Assembly: GCF_014084125.1 (NCBI RefSeq)
Contig: NZ_CP048405.1
Span: forward strand, 6,634,001-6,698,000
Direction: 5' to 3'
Origin: Streptacidiphilus sp. PB12-B1b
GTDB taxonomy: Bacteria > Actinomycetota > Actinomycetes > Streptomycetales > Streptomycetaceae
DNA: 64,000 nucleotides
A model generated the notes under the pieces. That model was not told where the DNA came from. It made no database searches and saw nothing but the letters and a program-made list of their open reading frames with translations. Position 1 is the first letter of the stretch, and each line of letters starts with the position of its first letter. The position numbers and the translations under genes were made by a program. Below, one piece after another: positions 51,471-63,846 of this stretch.

Positions 51471-52763
51471 TCAGAACGGGTCCGGGTCGGGCTCCCGGGT
51501 GACGTCCGCACCCAGGCCGGTGAGCTGCTCCACGAAGCCCGCGTAGCCCCGGTCGATGTGGTGGATCTCGGAGACCAGGGTCGGGCCCTCGGCGACCAGC
51601 CCGGCCAGCAGCAGCCCGGCCCCGGCCCGGATGTCGGTGGAGCGCACCGGCGCGCCGGAGAGCCGCGGGATGCCCCGCAGCACCGCGTGGTGGCCGTCGG
51701 TGCGCACCTGCGCGCCGAGCCGGGCCAGCTCCTGGAGGAAGACGAAGCGGGCCTCGAAGATGTTCTCTGTGATCATCGACACACCCTCGGCGACCGAGTT
51801 CAGTGCGGCGAACTGCGGCTGCAGGTCGGTGGCGAAGCCCGGGTAGGGCAGCGTCACCACGTCCACCGCGCGCGGGCGGCGCTCCATCACCACCCGGAAG
51901 CCGTCGTCCAGGTCGGTCACCTCGGCGCCACTGGCCACCAGCTTGTCCAGGGCGATCCGCAGGTGCTCGGCGTGCGCGTGGCCGATGCTGATGTCGCCCT
52001 GGGTCATCGCCGCGGCCACCGCGAAGGTCCCGGCGACGATGCGGTCCGACAGCGTCTCGTACGCCACCGGCGAGAGCCGGTCCACGCCCTGCACCTCAAT
52101 GGTGGAGCTGCCCGCGCCGCCGATCTTCGCGCCCATGGCCTCCAGCATCCGGCACAGGTCGACGATCTCCGGCTCGCGCGCGGCGTTGTCGATGACCGTG
52201 CCGCCCTCCGCCAGCACCGCCGCCATCAGGATGTTCTCGGTGGCGCCGACGCTGGGGAAGTCCAGCTCGACGGTGCTGCCGCGGAGCCCGGCCGGGGCGG
52301 AGGCGAGCAGGAAGCCGTGCTCGTTGGTGATCTCCGCGCCCAGCCTGGTGAGCCCGTCGATGTGCATGTCCAGGCCGCGCGAGCCGATGGCGTCCCCGCC
52401 CGGCCGGGCCACCTTCACCCGGCCGCAGCGGGCCAGCAGCGGGCCCAGCACGGCGATGGACGCCCGCATCCGCCGGACCAGGTCGTAGTCGGCCTCGTGG
52501 CCCGGATCGGCGGGGACGTCGATGACGGCCGTGCCGGTGTGGTCGCCGGGCTCGGCCGACCACTCCAGCGTGACCGTGCAGCCCATGCGGCGCAGCAGCT
52601 CCGCCATGATCTCCACGTCGAGGATCCGCGGCAGGTTGCCCAGCCGGGTCTCCCCCTCCGCCAGCAGCGCCGCAGCCATCAGCTTGAGCCCGCTGTTCTT
52701 CGCGCCGGGGACCTGCACCCGCCCCGCGAGCCTCGATCCACCCACCACTCGCAAGCGTTCCAT
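51471..52763 (-). CDS. murA: UDP-N-acetylglucosamine 1-carboxyvinyltransferase, Asp-type
   Basis: MurA transfers enolpyruvate from phosphoenolpyruvate to UDP-GlcNAc, the first committed step of peptidoglycan synthesis. The 430 residues show [17 protein letters not shown] at the N-terminus, then [46 protein letters not shown] and [13 protein letters not shown]. The catalytic Cys of most bacteria (Cys115 in E. coli) is Asp124 here, as in mycobacteria, which makes the enzyme insensitive to alkylation by fosfomycin. ATG 52763 lies 6 nt after TACGAT, a leaderless arrangement. It follows the PduO gene on the same strand. Confidence 0.96.
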   Translation of the reverse strand: MERLRVVGGSRLAGRVQVPGAKNSGLKLMAAALLAEGETRLGNLPRILDVEIMAELLRRMGCTVTLEWSAEPGDHTGTAVIDVPADPGHEADYDLVRRMRASIAVLGPLLARCGRVKVARPGGDAIGSRGLDMHIDGLTRLGAEITNEHGFLLASAPAGLRGSTVELDFPSVGATENILMAAVLAEGGTVIDNAAREPEIVDLCRMLEAMGAKIGGAGSSTIEVQGVDRLSPVAYETLSDRIVAGTFAVAAAMTQGDISIGHAHAEHLRIALDKLVASGAEVTDLDDGFRVVMERRPRAVDVVTLPYPGFATDLQPQFAALNSVAEGVSMITENIFEARFVFLQELARLGAQVRTDGHHAVLRGIPRLSGAPVRSTDIRAGAGLLLAGLVAEGPTLVSEIHHIDRGYAGFVEQLTGLGADVTREPDPDPF

Positions 52764-52769
52764 CCCGGC

Positions 52770-52775
52770 ATCGTA
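52770..52775 (-). promoter_or_regulatory. -10 hexamer TACGAT before murA
   Basis: It ends 6 nt before the murA ATG, which has no Shine-Dalgarno. Confidence 0.45.
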
Positions 52776-52801
52776 CGGGCAGTGCCGGGCGCCGTCGGCG
52801 G

Positions 52802-53374
52802 CTAGCGGTTCTCGCCGGGCACCCAGAGCACGTCGCCGACGGCCTTGTTGGCGCTGCGGGCGAGGATGAACAGCAGGTCGGACAGGCGGTTGAGGTAGGT
52901 CGCGGCAAGCGGGTTGACGCTGTCGCCGTGGGCCTCGATCGCGGCCCAGGTGCTGCGCTCGGCCCGGCGGACCACGGTGCAGGCCACGTGCAGGTAGGCC
53001 GCGCCGGGGGTGCCGCCGGGCAGGATGAAGCTGCGCAACTTCTCCAACTCGGCGTTGAAGCGGTCGCAGTCCTGCTCCAGCCGGTCCACGTAGCTCTGCA
53101 GCACCCGCAGCGGCGGGTACTCCGGGTCGGGGACGACCGGGGTGGCCAGGTCGGCGCCGACGTCGAACAGGTCGTTCTGGATGCGCGTCAGCACGGCCGT
53201 GACGTCCTCGTCCAGGCCGCCGCAGGCGATCGCCACGCCGATGGCGGCGTTGGCCTCGTTGCTGTCGGCGTAGGCCGCCAGCCGGGGGTCGGTCTTGCGG
53301 GTCCGGCTCATGTCGCCGAGCGCGGTGGAGCCGTCGTCGCCGGTACGGGTGTAGATGCGGGTGAGGTTGACCAT
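52802..53374 (-). CDS. PduO-type cob(I)alamin adenosyltransferase
   Basis: This 190-residue enzyme transfers the adenosyl group of ATP to cob(I)alamin, giving the adenosylcobalamin used by IcmA-type mutases. The N-terminus [16 protein letters not shown] is the ATP-binding signature. Other family segments are [56 protein letters not shown] and [13 protein letters not shown]. The length is complete. ATG 53374 sits 6 nt after TACGCT and lacks a ribosome site. The order DUF2550-PduO-murA downstream of the ATP synthase is shared with mycobacteria. Confidence 0.95.
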   Translation of the reverse strand: MVNLTRIYTRTGDDGSTALGDMSRTRKTDPRLAAYADSNEANAAIGVAIACGGLDEDVTAVLTRIQNDLFDVGADLATPVVPDPEYPPLRVLQSYVDRLEQDCDRFNAELEKLRSFILPGGTPGAAYLHVACTVVRRAERSTWAAIEAHGDSVNPLAATYLNRLSDLLFILARSANKAVGDVLWVPGENR

Positions 53375-53380
53375 GCCGCG

Positions 53381-53386
53381 AGCGTA
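53381..53386 (-). promoter_or_regulatory. -10 hexamer TACGCT before the PduO gene
   Basis: It ends 6 nt before the ATG on the minus strand; no Shine-Dalgarno is present. Confidence 0.45.
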
Positions 53387-53412
53387 GCGCGGGGGTCTGT
53401 GGCGCAGGGGTG

Positions 53413-53949
53413 TCAGGCGACGTTGACCCGCTGGCCGGGCGGGGCCGCCTCCAGCCAGGCCAGGAAGCCGGTCAGGGCGTCCTCGCTCATCGCCAGCTCC
53501 AGCGGCTCACCGGCGTGCAGGCAGGTCAGCACGACCGCTCCGGAGAGCAGCGCCAGCTCCTCCTGGCCCTCGGGGGTGCGCCGGTACAGCACCTCGATCC
53601 GGGAGCGCTGCAACACCCGGCGCGGCCGGGGGGCGTAGCTGAAGACCCGGAACCACTCGACGGAGTCGTTGTTGTAGCGGGCGATGCCGAACACCCAGCC
53701 CTTGCCGCCGTCGTCGGCGGAGACCGGCGCGGGCGCGGAGCCGGAGGGCAGCGGGGCGTCGGCGGGCGCGGCGCCCGCCTCGGCGGGGGCGTCCGGGCCG
53801 GCCGGGGTGAGCGGCGGCATCCGCAGCCGCGCCGAACAGTCGAAGGTGCCGCCGGCCCGCTGGATCAGCCGGCGCCGGAGCGCGAACGCGCCCAGCCCGA
53901 TCAGGACGGCCAGCAGGACCGCGATGACGATCACCACTGCGAGGACCAT
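53413..53949 (-). CDS. DUF2550 membrane-anchored protein
   Basis: A 178-residue protein of unknown function. One N-terminal membrane helix ([21 protein letters not shown]) is followed by an Arg-rich segment and a cytosolic domain with [32 protein letters not shown] and [24 protein letters not shown]. The family regularly follows atpC in actinobacteria, as it does here after a terminator. ATG 53949 has AGGAGG 9 nt upstream. Its middle contains a Pro/Ala/Gly-rich insert (about 55-80). Confidence 0.88.
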   Translation of the reverse strand: MVLAVVIVIAVLLAVLIGLGAFALRRRLIQRAGGTFDCSARLRMPPLTPAGPDAPAEAGAAPADAPLPSGSAPAPVSADDGGKGWVFGIARYNNDSVEWFRVFSYAPRPRRVLQRSRIEVLYRRTPEGQEELALLSGAVVLTCLHAGEPLELAMSEDALTGFLAWLEAAPPGQRVNVA

Positions 53950-54065
53950 GCCCTGCCACCTCCTCGCGTGTCGGCCGGCGCCCGGAAACCGCTATGACTT
54001 CTGTGCCTCTTCAACTGCCGCGCCGCCCTTGGGGTAACTCTCGTTCTCCCGTGCGGGGACGCAGT

Positions 54066-54096
54066 GGTCCCGGGGCCACTCGCGTGCCCCGGGACC
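54066..54096 (-). terminator. terminator of the ATP synthase operon
   Basis: GGTCCCGGGGC and GCCCCGGGACC pair perfectly (11 bp), 45 bp past the atpC stop. It separates the operon from the DUF2550 gene. Confidence 0.85.
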
Positions 54097-54140
54097 GGTC
54101 GTACAGCGTGCACTGATCGTACAAGTAGTTCGAGAAGCGC

Positions 54141-54512
54141 CTAGCGGTTGGTCGCGGCCTGGAGCCGGACGGCGGCGCGGCGCTGGGCCGCGGCCTCCGC
54201 ATCGGACTTGGCCGCCGCCAGGGCACGCTCGGCACGCTCGACGTCGATCTCGTCGGCGAGTTCGGCGACCTCGGCCAGGATCGACAGCTTGTTGTCCGCG
54301 AAGGACAGGAAGCCGCCGTGGACGGCCGCGACCACGGTCGTGCCGTCGGCCTGCCGGATGGTCACCGGGTCGGACTCCATGACGCCCAGGACGGGGGTGT
54401 GCCCGGCCTGGATGCCGATGTCACCGGACTTGGTACGGGCAAGGACGATCGTGGCCTCGCCCGACCAGACCTTGCGGTCGGCCGCGACCAGCTCGACATG
54501 CAGCTCAGCCAC
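54141..54512 (-). CDS. atpC: ATP synthase epsilon subunit
   Basis: The epsilon subunit of F1 links rotation to catalysis and restrains ATP hydrolysis. The 123 residues comprise a beta-barrel (LHVELVAADRKVWSGEAT, GDIGIQAGHTPVLGVM, AVHGGFLSFADNKLSILAEVAE) and a two-helix C-terminus (VERAERALAAAKSDAEAAAQRR). GTG 54512 has GAGGAG about 6 nt upstream. The 175-bp gap from atpD is unusually wide for this operon and holds two stem-loops. Confidence 0.96.
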   Translation of the reverse strand: MAELHVELVAADRKVWSGEATIVLARTKSGDIGIQAGHTPVLGVMESDPVTIRQADGTTVVAAVHGGFLSFADNKLSILAEVAELADEIDVERAERALAAAKSDAEAAAQRRAAVRLQAATNR

Positions 54513-54605
54513 AGTGGGCTCCTCGGTCTTGATGCCCGTGCCGTGAAGCCCGGGTTGCGGAAAGAATAACGTTCCCCCCGGCCGGCGGTGCACCCGGGGA
54601 GGTGT

Positions 54606-54665
54606 CCGGTGATCAGCTCACCGGAAGCGCGCCGAGGGGCGGTCCCGTACGGGGCCGCCCCTCGG
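54606..54665 (-). other. two stem-loops between atpD and atpC
   Basis: Hairpin 1 (54632-54665): CCGAGGGGCGG/CCGCCCCTCGG with CCC/GGG inside and one mispair. Hairpin 2 (54606-54624): CCGGTGA/TCACCGG around TCAGC. They may stop part of the transcripts or stabilise the upstream message, lowering epsilon relative to beta. Confidence 0.7.
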
Positions 54666-54687
54666 TGCCGGGCCCTGGAAGAAGCGG

Positions 54688-57047
<2,360 letters not shown>

Positions 57048-57075
57048 GGGTCGTTACCGTCCTTTCCGTCTCTCG

Positions 57076-58650
57076 TCAGGCCGAGTCGCCGAGCAGCGCG
57101 CCCTCAGAGGTGGTGAACTCCTTCTTGAACGAAGCGATGGCCTCGGTCAGGGAGGCGATCGTGCCGTCCTCGAGCTTGCTGGTCTCGACGATGGTGGTCA
57201 GCACACCCTTGTGCTCGCGGCGCAGGTAGTCGAGGAACTCGCGCTCGAACTTGCGGATGTCCGCGACCGGGACGTTGTCCAGCTTGCCGGTGGTGCCGGC
57301 CCAGACCGAGACGACCTGCTCCTCGACCGGGAACGGCTGGTACTGGCCCTGCTTGAGCAGCTCGACCAGGCGGGCGCCGCGCTCCAGCTGCGCCTTGGAG
57401 GCCGCGTCCAGGTCGGAGCCGAAGGCGGCGAACGCCTCCAGCTCGCGGTACTGGGCGAGGTCCAGACGCAGGCGGCCGGCCACCGACTTCATGGCCTTGA
57501 TCTGCGCGGAGCCACCGACGCGGGAGACCGAGATACCGACGTTCACGGCCGGGCGGATGCCGGCGTTGAACAGGTCGGACTCCAGGAAGCACTGGCCGTC
57601 GGTGATGGAGATGACGTTGGTCGGGATGTACGCCGAGACGTCGTTGGCCTTGGTCTCGATGATCGGCAGACCGGTCATCGAGCCCGCGCCCAGCTCGTCC
57701 GACAGCTTGGCGCAACGCTCCAGCAGGCGGGAGTGCAGGTAGAAGACGTCGCCCGGGTAGGCCTCGCGGCCCGGCGGACGGCGCAGCAGCAGCGACACGG
57801 CGCGGTACGCCTCGGCCTGCTTGCTCAGGTCGTCGAAGATGATGAGGACGTGCTTGCCGTCGTACATCCACTCCTGGCCGATGGCCGAACCGGTGTACGG
57901 GGCGAGGTACTTGAAGCCGGCCGGGTCGGACGCCGGGGCGGCCACGATGGTGGTGTACTCCAGCGCGCCCGCCTCCTCCAGCGCACCGCGCACGGAGGCG
58001 ATGGTCGAGCCCTTCTGGCCGATGGCGACGTAGATGCAGCGGACCTGCTTCTTCGGGTCGCCCGAGCGCCAGTTGTCGCGCTGGTTGATGATCGTGTCGA
58101 TCGCCACCGCGGTCTTGCCGGTCTGGCGGTCGCCGATGATCAGCTGGCGCTGGCCGCGGCCGATCGGGGTCATCGCGTCGATGGCCTTGATGCCGGTCTG
58201 CATCGGCTCGTGCACCGACTTGCGGACCATGACGCCGGGAGCCTGCAGCTCCAGGGCGCGGCGGCCGTGGGACTCGATCTCGCCGAGGCCGTCGATCGGC
58301 TGGCCGAGCGGGTCCACGACGCGGCCGAGGTAGCCCTCGCCCACGGGGACCGACAGGACCTCGCCGGTGCGGCGGACCGTCTGGCCCTCCTCGATTGCGC
58401 TGTACTCGCCGAGGACGACGACACCGATCTCGCGGGTGTCGAGGTTCAGCGCGAGCCCGAGGGTTCCGTCCTCGAACTTGAGCAGCTCGTTCGCCATGAC
58501 CGAGGGCAGACCCTCGACCCGGGCGATGCCGTCAGCCGTGTAGGTGACAGTGCCGACCTCTTCACGCGAGGCGGCGTCCGGCTGGTACGACTGGACGAAG
58601 GTGTCCAGCGCGTCCCGGATCTCCTCCGGCCGGATCGTGAGCTCCGCCAT
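57076..58650 (-). CDS. atpA: ATP synthase alpha subunit
   Basis: The non-catalytic nucleotide-binding subunit of F1, 524 residues. Walker A is [15 protein letters not shown], and [15 protein letters not shown] and [21 protein letters not shown] are unmistakable. The N-terminus ([14 protein letters not shown]) would contact delta. GAGAG lies before ATG 58650. It is separated from atpH by 161 bp with hairpin and repeat elements, an unusual break in the operon. Confidence 0.98.
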   Translation of the reverse strand: MAELTIRPEEIRDALDTFVQSYQPDAASREEVGTVTYTADGIARVEGLPSVMANELLKFEDGTLGLALNLDTREIGVVVLGEYSAIEEGQTVRRTGEVLSVPVGEGYLGRVVDPLGQPIDGLGEIESHGRRALELQAPGVMVRKSVHEPMQTGIKAIDAMTPIGRGQRQLIIGDRQTGKTAVAIDTIINQRDNWRSGDPKKQVRCIYVAIGQKGSTIASVRGALEEAGALEYTTIVAAPASDPAGFKYLAPYTGSAIGQEWMYDGKHVLIIFDDLSKQAEAYRAVSLLLRRPPGREAYPGDVFYLHSRLLERCAKLSDELGAGSMTGLPIIETKANDVSAYIPTNVISITDGQCFLESDLFNAGIRPAVNVGISVSRVGGSAQIKAMKSVAGRLRLDLAQYRELEAFAAFGSDLDAASKAQLERGARLVELLKQGQYQPFPVEEQVVSVWAGTTGKLDNVPVADIRKFEREFLDYLRREHKGVLTTIVETSKLEDGTIASLTEAIASFKKEFTTSEGALLGDSA

Positions 58651-58780
58651 CTGGGTTCCCTGCTCTCCTAGTTGCGATCCTCGGCCCGCCCGTGGAGGGC
58701 CGCAAGTATTCGACTCTCGGCCAGCGGTATGGACTGACCGTATTTACCGACCGAGGGTCGGATGCTGCATGGGGCTTAGC

Positions 58781-58809
58781 CCGCTGTACTGCTGTACCGC
58801 TTTACTGCT
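58781..58809 (-). repeat. 13-bp direct repeats just after the atpH stop
   Basis: CCGCTGTACTGCT and CCGCTTTACTGCT (one mismatch) lie 16 bp apart. A CCGACC/GGTCGG hairpin (58747-58761) follows toward atpA. Together they fill the atpH-atpA gap. Confidence 0.65.
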
Positions 58810-58811
58810 GC

Positions 58812-59627
58812 CTAGCTCACGAGGCCCTGACGGGCGCCGTCCATGCGGTTGGCGATCGTCCCCTCGATGATCTCGTCGCCGATCTGGACCCGGACGCCGC
58901 CGAGGACCGCGGGGTCCACGTCGATGTTCAGGTGGACCGGACGCCCGGCCAGCCGCGCCAGGGCCGCGGCGAGGCGGTCCTTCTGCGCGTCCGACAGCGG
59001 AACCGCGACGGTCACCAGGGCGACCACGCGACCGCGGCGAGCGGCGGCGAGCCGGGAGAAGTCCTCCAGGCCGCCTTCCAGGCTACGTCCCCGGGGCTGG
59101 GTCACCAGCGAGGCGACCAGCTGGGTGGTGGCCGGCTTGGCCTTGCCGCCGAGCAGCCGCTGCACCAGCTCGGCCTTGGCGGCGTTGCCCGCGGCGGTGT
59201 CGGTCAGCGCCGAGCGGAGCTCGTTGCTGCCGGCGACGACCCGCCCGAACCGGAACAGCTCGTCCTCGACCTCGTCCAGCGCACCGGCCCGGTCCGCGCC
59301 GATGATCTCGGCGTAGGCGGCCAGCTGCTCGATCCCGTCGACCAGGTCGCGCGGGGCGGACCAGCGGGAGCGGACCATGCCGGACAGCAGGTCCTGGGCG
59401 TCCGCCCCGATCTTGCCGCCGAACAGCGAACCGATCAGGTCGGCCTTGCGCTGGCCCTCGGTCGCCGGGTCGGTGAGGATCCGGCGAAGCGTGACCTCAT
59501 GGTCCAGCACGCCGGTGACGGCGAGCAGGTCCGCCGCGAGGGCGGTGACGTCGACCGACGCGTTGTCGGTCAGCGCCTCCAGGCGCTCACGGGCTGCGGC
59601 GTTCGACTGACGCGTGGCGCTGCTCAC
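58812..59627 (-). CDS. atpH: ATP synthase delta subunit
   Basis: The stator subunit that binds the top of F1, 271 residues, the long actinobacterial form (about 180 in E. coli). The extra length is at the N-terminus, before the conserved part GGKAKPATTQLVASLV, then RGRVVALVTVAVPLSDAQKDRLAAAL, and the closing VHLNIDVDPAVLGGVRVQIGDEIIEGTI. GTG 59627 overlaps the atpF stop by 4 bp (GTGA). The gene ends 161 bp before atpA. Confidence 0.96.
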   Translation of the reverse strand: MSSATRQSNAAARERLEALTDNASVDVTALAADLLAVTGVLDHEVTLRRILTDPATEGQRKADLIGSLFGGKIGADAQDLLSGMVRSRWSAPRDLVDGIEQLAAYAEIIGADRAGALDEVEDELFRFGRVVAGSNELRSALTDTAAGNAAKAELVQRLLGGKAKPATTQLVASLVTQPRGRSLEGGLEDFSRLAAARRGRVVALVTVAVPLSDAQKDRLAAALARLAGRPVHLNIDVDPAVLGGVRVQIGDEIIEGTIANRMDGARQGLVS

Positions 59628-60175
59628 TTGGCGGCGCCCTGCGACTCGGCTGCCTTCGCCTCGAGCTCGTCGAGGAAGCGGTCGATGATCCGGCTCTGGC
59701 GCGCGGAGTCCTCGAGGGACTCGCCGACGACCCGGCCGGCCAGGTCGGTGGCGATGCGGCCGACGTCCTGCCGGAGCGCGGTCGTCACCTGCCGACGGTC
59801 CGCCTCGATCTGCGCGTGGCCCGCGACGATGATGGACTCGCGCTGGCGCTGCCCCTCCTCGCGCATCTCGGCGATGATCGCCGAACCCTGCTCGCGGGCG
59901 TGCTCGGTGATCCGGGCCGCCTCGTGGCGGGCCTCGGCGAGCTGGGCCTTGTACTCCTCAAGCGTGCGGTTGGCCTCGGCCTGAGCCGTTGCCGCCCGTT
60001 CCAGGCCACCCTCGATCGCGTCGTGCCGCTCCTCCAGGGTCTTCTGGATGTTGGGCAGGAGCTTCTTTCCGAGGACGCCAAAGACGATCAAGAAGCAGAG
60101 CAGGCCGATGATCAGTTCCGACGTGTCGGGAATGAGCGGGTTCTGGCTCGCCCCCTCCGCCAGGATGTTCATCAT
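59624..60175 (-). CDS. atpF: ATP synthase b subunit
   Basis: The stator stalk, 183 residues. One N-terminal membrane helix (ELIIGLLCFLIVFGVLGKKLLP) leads into a long charged coiled coil rich in Ala, Glu and Arg, ending IDRFLDELEAKAAE. Two consecutive ATG codons (60175, 60172) can serve as start, with AAAGG about 7-10 nt upstream. The stop overlaps the atpH start. Confidence 0.97.
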   Translation of the reverse strand: MMNILAEGASQNPLIPDTSELIIGLLCFLIVFGVLGKKLLPNIQKTLEERHDAIEGGLERAATAQAEANRTLEEYKAQLAEARHEAARITEHAREQGSAIIAEMREEGQRQRESIIVAGHAQIEADRRQVTTALRQDVGRIATDLAGRVVGESLEDSARQSRIIDRFLDELEAKAAESQGAAK

Positions 60176-60215
60176 GTCTGAACCTTTCGTCGAGTGTGGC
60201 TACTGGCTGGTCTGG

Positions 60216-61350
<1,135 letters not shown>

Positions 61351-61632
61351 CCGTGACTCCTTCGTCGTGACGCATAGGAACAGCAACCTTGGGTGTCGGC
61401 GCGGCTGGTGGGGCCGCTGGTCGGCACTGGGGACGTTGGGGTGGCGGCGCCGCCGCAGTCGACCCGTCCGTGAGCACTGCGCTCCGCGGCCGAGGACCGG
61501 GCACCCCCGTGATCTGTGCTGTGGCTCCAGCGCTCGATCCGGGCACGTCGCCGACCGAGGGGGCTGTGCCCGTCTCGGCCGGATGTGATTCCGGACGATA
61601 GCAGATCGGGATGAAGCGTCTTTAGTCCGCCC

Positions 61633-62094
61633 TTACGTCCCATCACGGGACCCCGTCTTCCCCGGAGGCGTCTCCTTGCGTTCCTTCGCAGGGACGGAGG
61701 GCTGCGGGTCGACGTAGAGCATCTTGGTGCGCATGGTGTAGACCACCTGCCCACCCACCCAGGCCAGGGCAGTGGCCAGCAGCGAGAGCGCGAAGGCCCT
61801 GCCGTTGAACAGCGTGGTGTTGCGGAAGACGATGATGAAGACGCCCACCAGGAGGATCTGCACCGTGTAGACCAGCAGCCCGGCGGTCATCACCAGTTGC
61901 GGCCGGTCCCGGGTCAGGCGCATCAGCACCGCGAACCCGAGGCCGAAGAAGACGGCGACCACGGCCACCGCCACCAGACCGCCGATCAGGCCCTTCTCGC
62001 CGGCGACGAGCGCACTGACGATAACGGCGACGACTCCCACAGGGACGGCCGCGGCAGCGGCTCCCCGGAGAATCCGGGCGTCGTTGGACAGCAT
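61633..62094 (-). CDS. atpI: ATP synthase accessory protein AtpI
   Basis: A 153-residue membrane protein heading the operon, thought to help assemble the c-ring. It has four hydrophobic helices: GAAAAAVPVGVVAVIVSALV, GGLVAVAVVAVFFGLGFAVL, LVMTAGLLVYTVQILLVGVFIIVF and LSLLATALAWVGGQVVY. A basic Pro/Lys-rich tail follows. ATG 62094 has GGAG about 10 nt upstream. The 221-bp leader contains a hairpin (GACCTT/AAGGTC, 62195-62213) and a possible -10 near GATACC; the operon promoter is probably here. Confidence 0.9.
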   Translation of the reverse strand: MLSNDARILRGAAAAAVPVGVVAVIVSALVAGEKGLIGGLVAVAVVAVFFGLGFAVLMRLTRDRPQLVMTAGLLVYTVQILLVGVFIIVFRNTTLFNGRAFALSLLATALAWVGGQVVYTMRTKMLYVDPQPSVPAKERKETPPGKTGSRDGT

Positions 62095-62315
62095 CGTCGT
62101 CAACTCCGGCGCGATGGGTGGAAAGAAGGATGATCCGGTGAAGGCGGAGACTGAGCACGGCGTCACAGGCCCGCGAGGCGGACCGCGACCGAACGACCTT
62201 CTCCCATAAGGTCCTTCGGCTCTTCTCCTGATGTCGTGAACGGTATCACAAGCTATTTGGTCAGGTCTTTACTCTTCGGGTGTGCTTCTTGCCACACGAG
62301 CCCCACCCGCAGGGA

Positions 62316-63644
62316 TTAACGCACGTTTCGCCCGGATACGCCCGAATGACGGCCGGTGGCGTGTGCCCCGGTCCCGATCCTCCGCAGCATCTCCTCGTCC
62401 TCACGGGAGAGCGTGGCCGCGTCCAGCTCGGCCGGGTCGAGCGGCTCGTTCAGCGCTTCCGGGTCGGCCGCCGCCGTACGGCGGTAGCGCGGCGGCAGGA
62501 AGCGCTCCGCTATCCGGGGGGCGTGCGGCTTGAACCGGGGCATCAGCAGGAAGAGGATGCCGAGCACGCACAGCGCCATGCCGACCCGGACCGCGTACAG
62601 CTCGGTCCGGCTGACCGAGAAGGCGACCGTGGCGAACGCGATCAGCGCACCCCAGAAGTACATGATCATGACGGCCCGGCTGTGCGAGTGCCCGATCTGC
62701 AGCAGCCGGTGGTGCAGGTGCTGGCGGTCGGCCGCGAACGGGGACTTCCCCTGCCAGGTCCGGCGGACCACCGCGATCAGCAGGTCCGCCAGCGGGATGG
62801 CGATGGCGGTCAGCGGCAGCAGCAGCGGGATGTAGACCGGCACCATCGCGTGGGTGGCCACCGTCTGCGAGTTGTTGTAGTTGGCCGCCAGCGCGCCCGG
62901 GTCCACCCCGCCGGTGAGCGAGATCATCGACACCGACAGCACCAGGCCGATCAGCATCGAGCCGGAGTCGCCCATGAAGATCCGGGCCGGGTGCAGGTTG
63001 TGCGGCAGGAAGCCCACGCACATGCCCACCAGGATCACGCTGAACAGCGTCGCCGGGGTGGCGTCGGTCAGGCCGTAGCCGTAGGAGAGGCGGTAGGCGT
63101 AGACGAAGAACGCCATCGCCGCGATGCAGACCATCCCGGCCGCCAGGCCGTCCAGGCCGTCGATGAAGTTGACCGCGTTGACGCTGAGCACCACCAGCAG
63201 CACCGCCAGCAGCGTGCCCCACCACTGCGGCATCAGCACCGGGCCGAAACCGGGCACCGGCAGCCAGAACACGGTCACGCCCTGGTAGACCATGACGCCC
63301 GCGGCGACCATCTGCCCGCCCAGCTTCACCAGCGCGTCCACGCCCCACTTGTCGTCCAGGACGCCGATCACCCACATGATCCCGGCGCCCGCCAGCAGCG
63401 CCGTCACGTCGGTGTTGTTGTGGAAGACGCTGCTGAGGGTGGTCAGCCTGGAGGCCACCAGCAGGCCGGCGCACAGCCCGCCGAACATGGCGATGCCGCC
63501 CAGCCGCGGCGTGGGCTCGCGGTGGACGTCCCGCGCGCGGATCTCCGGCATCGCCCCGGCGAGGATGGCGAACTTCCTGGCGGGCCCGGTCAGCAGATAG
63601 GTGACCGCAGCCGTGACGCACAGCGTCAACAGGAACTCACGCAC
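62316..63644 (-). CDS. wecA: polyprenyl-phosphate N-acetylglucosamine-1-phosphate transferase
   Basis: A 442-residue MraY/WecA-family membrane enzyme that moves GlcNAc-1-phosphate from UDP-GlcNAc to a polyprenyl phosphate, starting cell-wall glycopolymers. It has about eleven hydrophobic helices. The cytosolic loops carry VHREPTPRLGGIAM, the Asp pair in GVLDDKWGVD, NFIDGLDGLAAG and FMGDSGSMLIG with its catalytic Asp. GTG 63644 has GAGGAGGG 7 nt upstream. The order wecA-atpIBEFHAGDC is the common actinobacterial one. The C-terminal 60 residues are Arg/Pro-rich and cytosolic. Confidence 0.93.
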   Translation of the reverse strand: MREFLLTLCVTAAVTYLLTGPARKFAILAGAMPEIRARDVHREPTPRLGGIAMFGGLCAGLLVASRLTTLSSVFHNNTDVTALLAGAGIMWVIGVLDDKWGVDALVKLGGQMVAAGVMVYQGVTVFWLPVPGFGPVLMPQWWGTLLAVLLVVLSVNAVNFIDGLDGLAAGMVCIAAMAFFVYAYRLSYGYGLTDATPATLFSVILVGMCVGFLPHNLHPARIFMGDSGSMLIGLVLSVSMISLTGGVDPGALAANYNNSQTVATHAMVPVYIPLLLPLTAIAIPLADLLIAVVRRTWQGKSPFAADRQHLHHRLLQIGHSHSRAVMIMYFWGALIAFATVAFSVSRTELYAVRVGMALCVLGILFLLMPRFKPHAPRIAERFLPPRYRRTAAADPEALNEPLDPAELDAATLSREDEEMLRRIGTGAHATGRHSGVSGRNVR

Positions 63645-63846
63645 CAGCGCCCTCCTCAACCGCGGTCGGCACCCCCGTGACTCCGGCAGAGCATAGCGTC
63701 AGTGACTGGGGGTCGGGATGTGCCTGAAGGTGCCTCACGACGGACCACCTTAGTTACAGGGACGCGGATAACCACCATTGCGGTTTTGTCGACAGCGATG
63801 CTTTCTCGGCAGCGCCGCGCCCACCGCCCCGGGGCTCCTTCCCCGT

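Noticed and set aside
58781-58809. Direct repeats as a possible CRISPR or replication iteron
   Set aside because: There are only two copies of 13 bp, inside a housekeeping operon, with no cas genes, dnaA or rep gene nearby.
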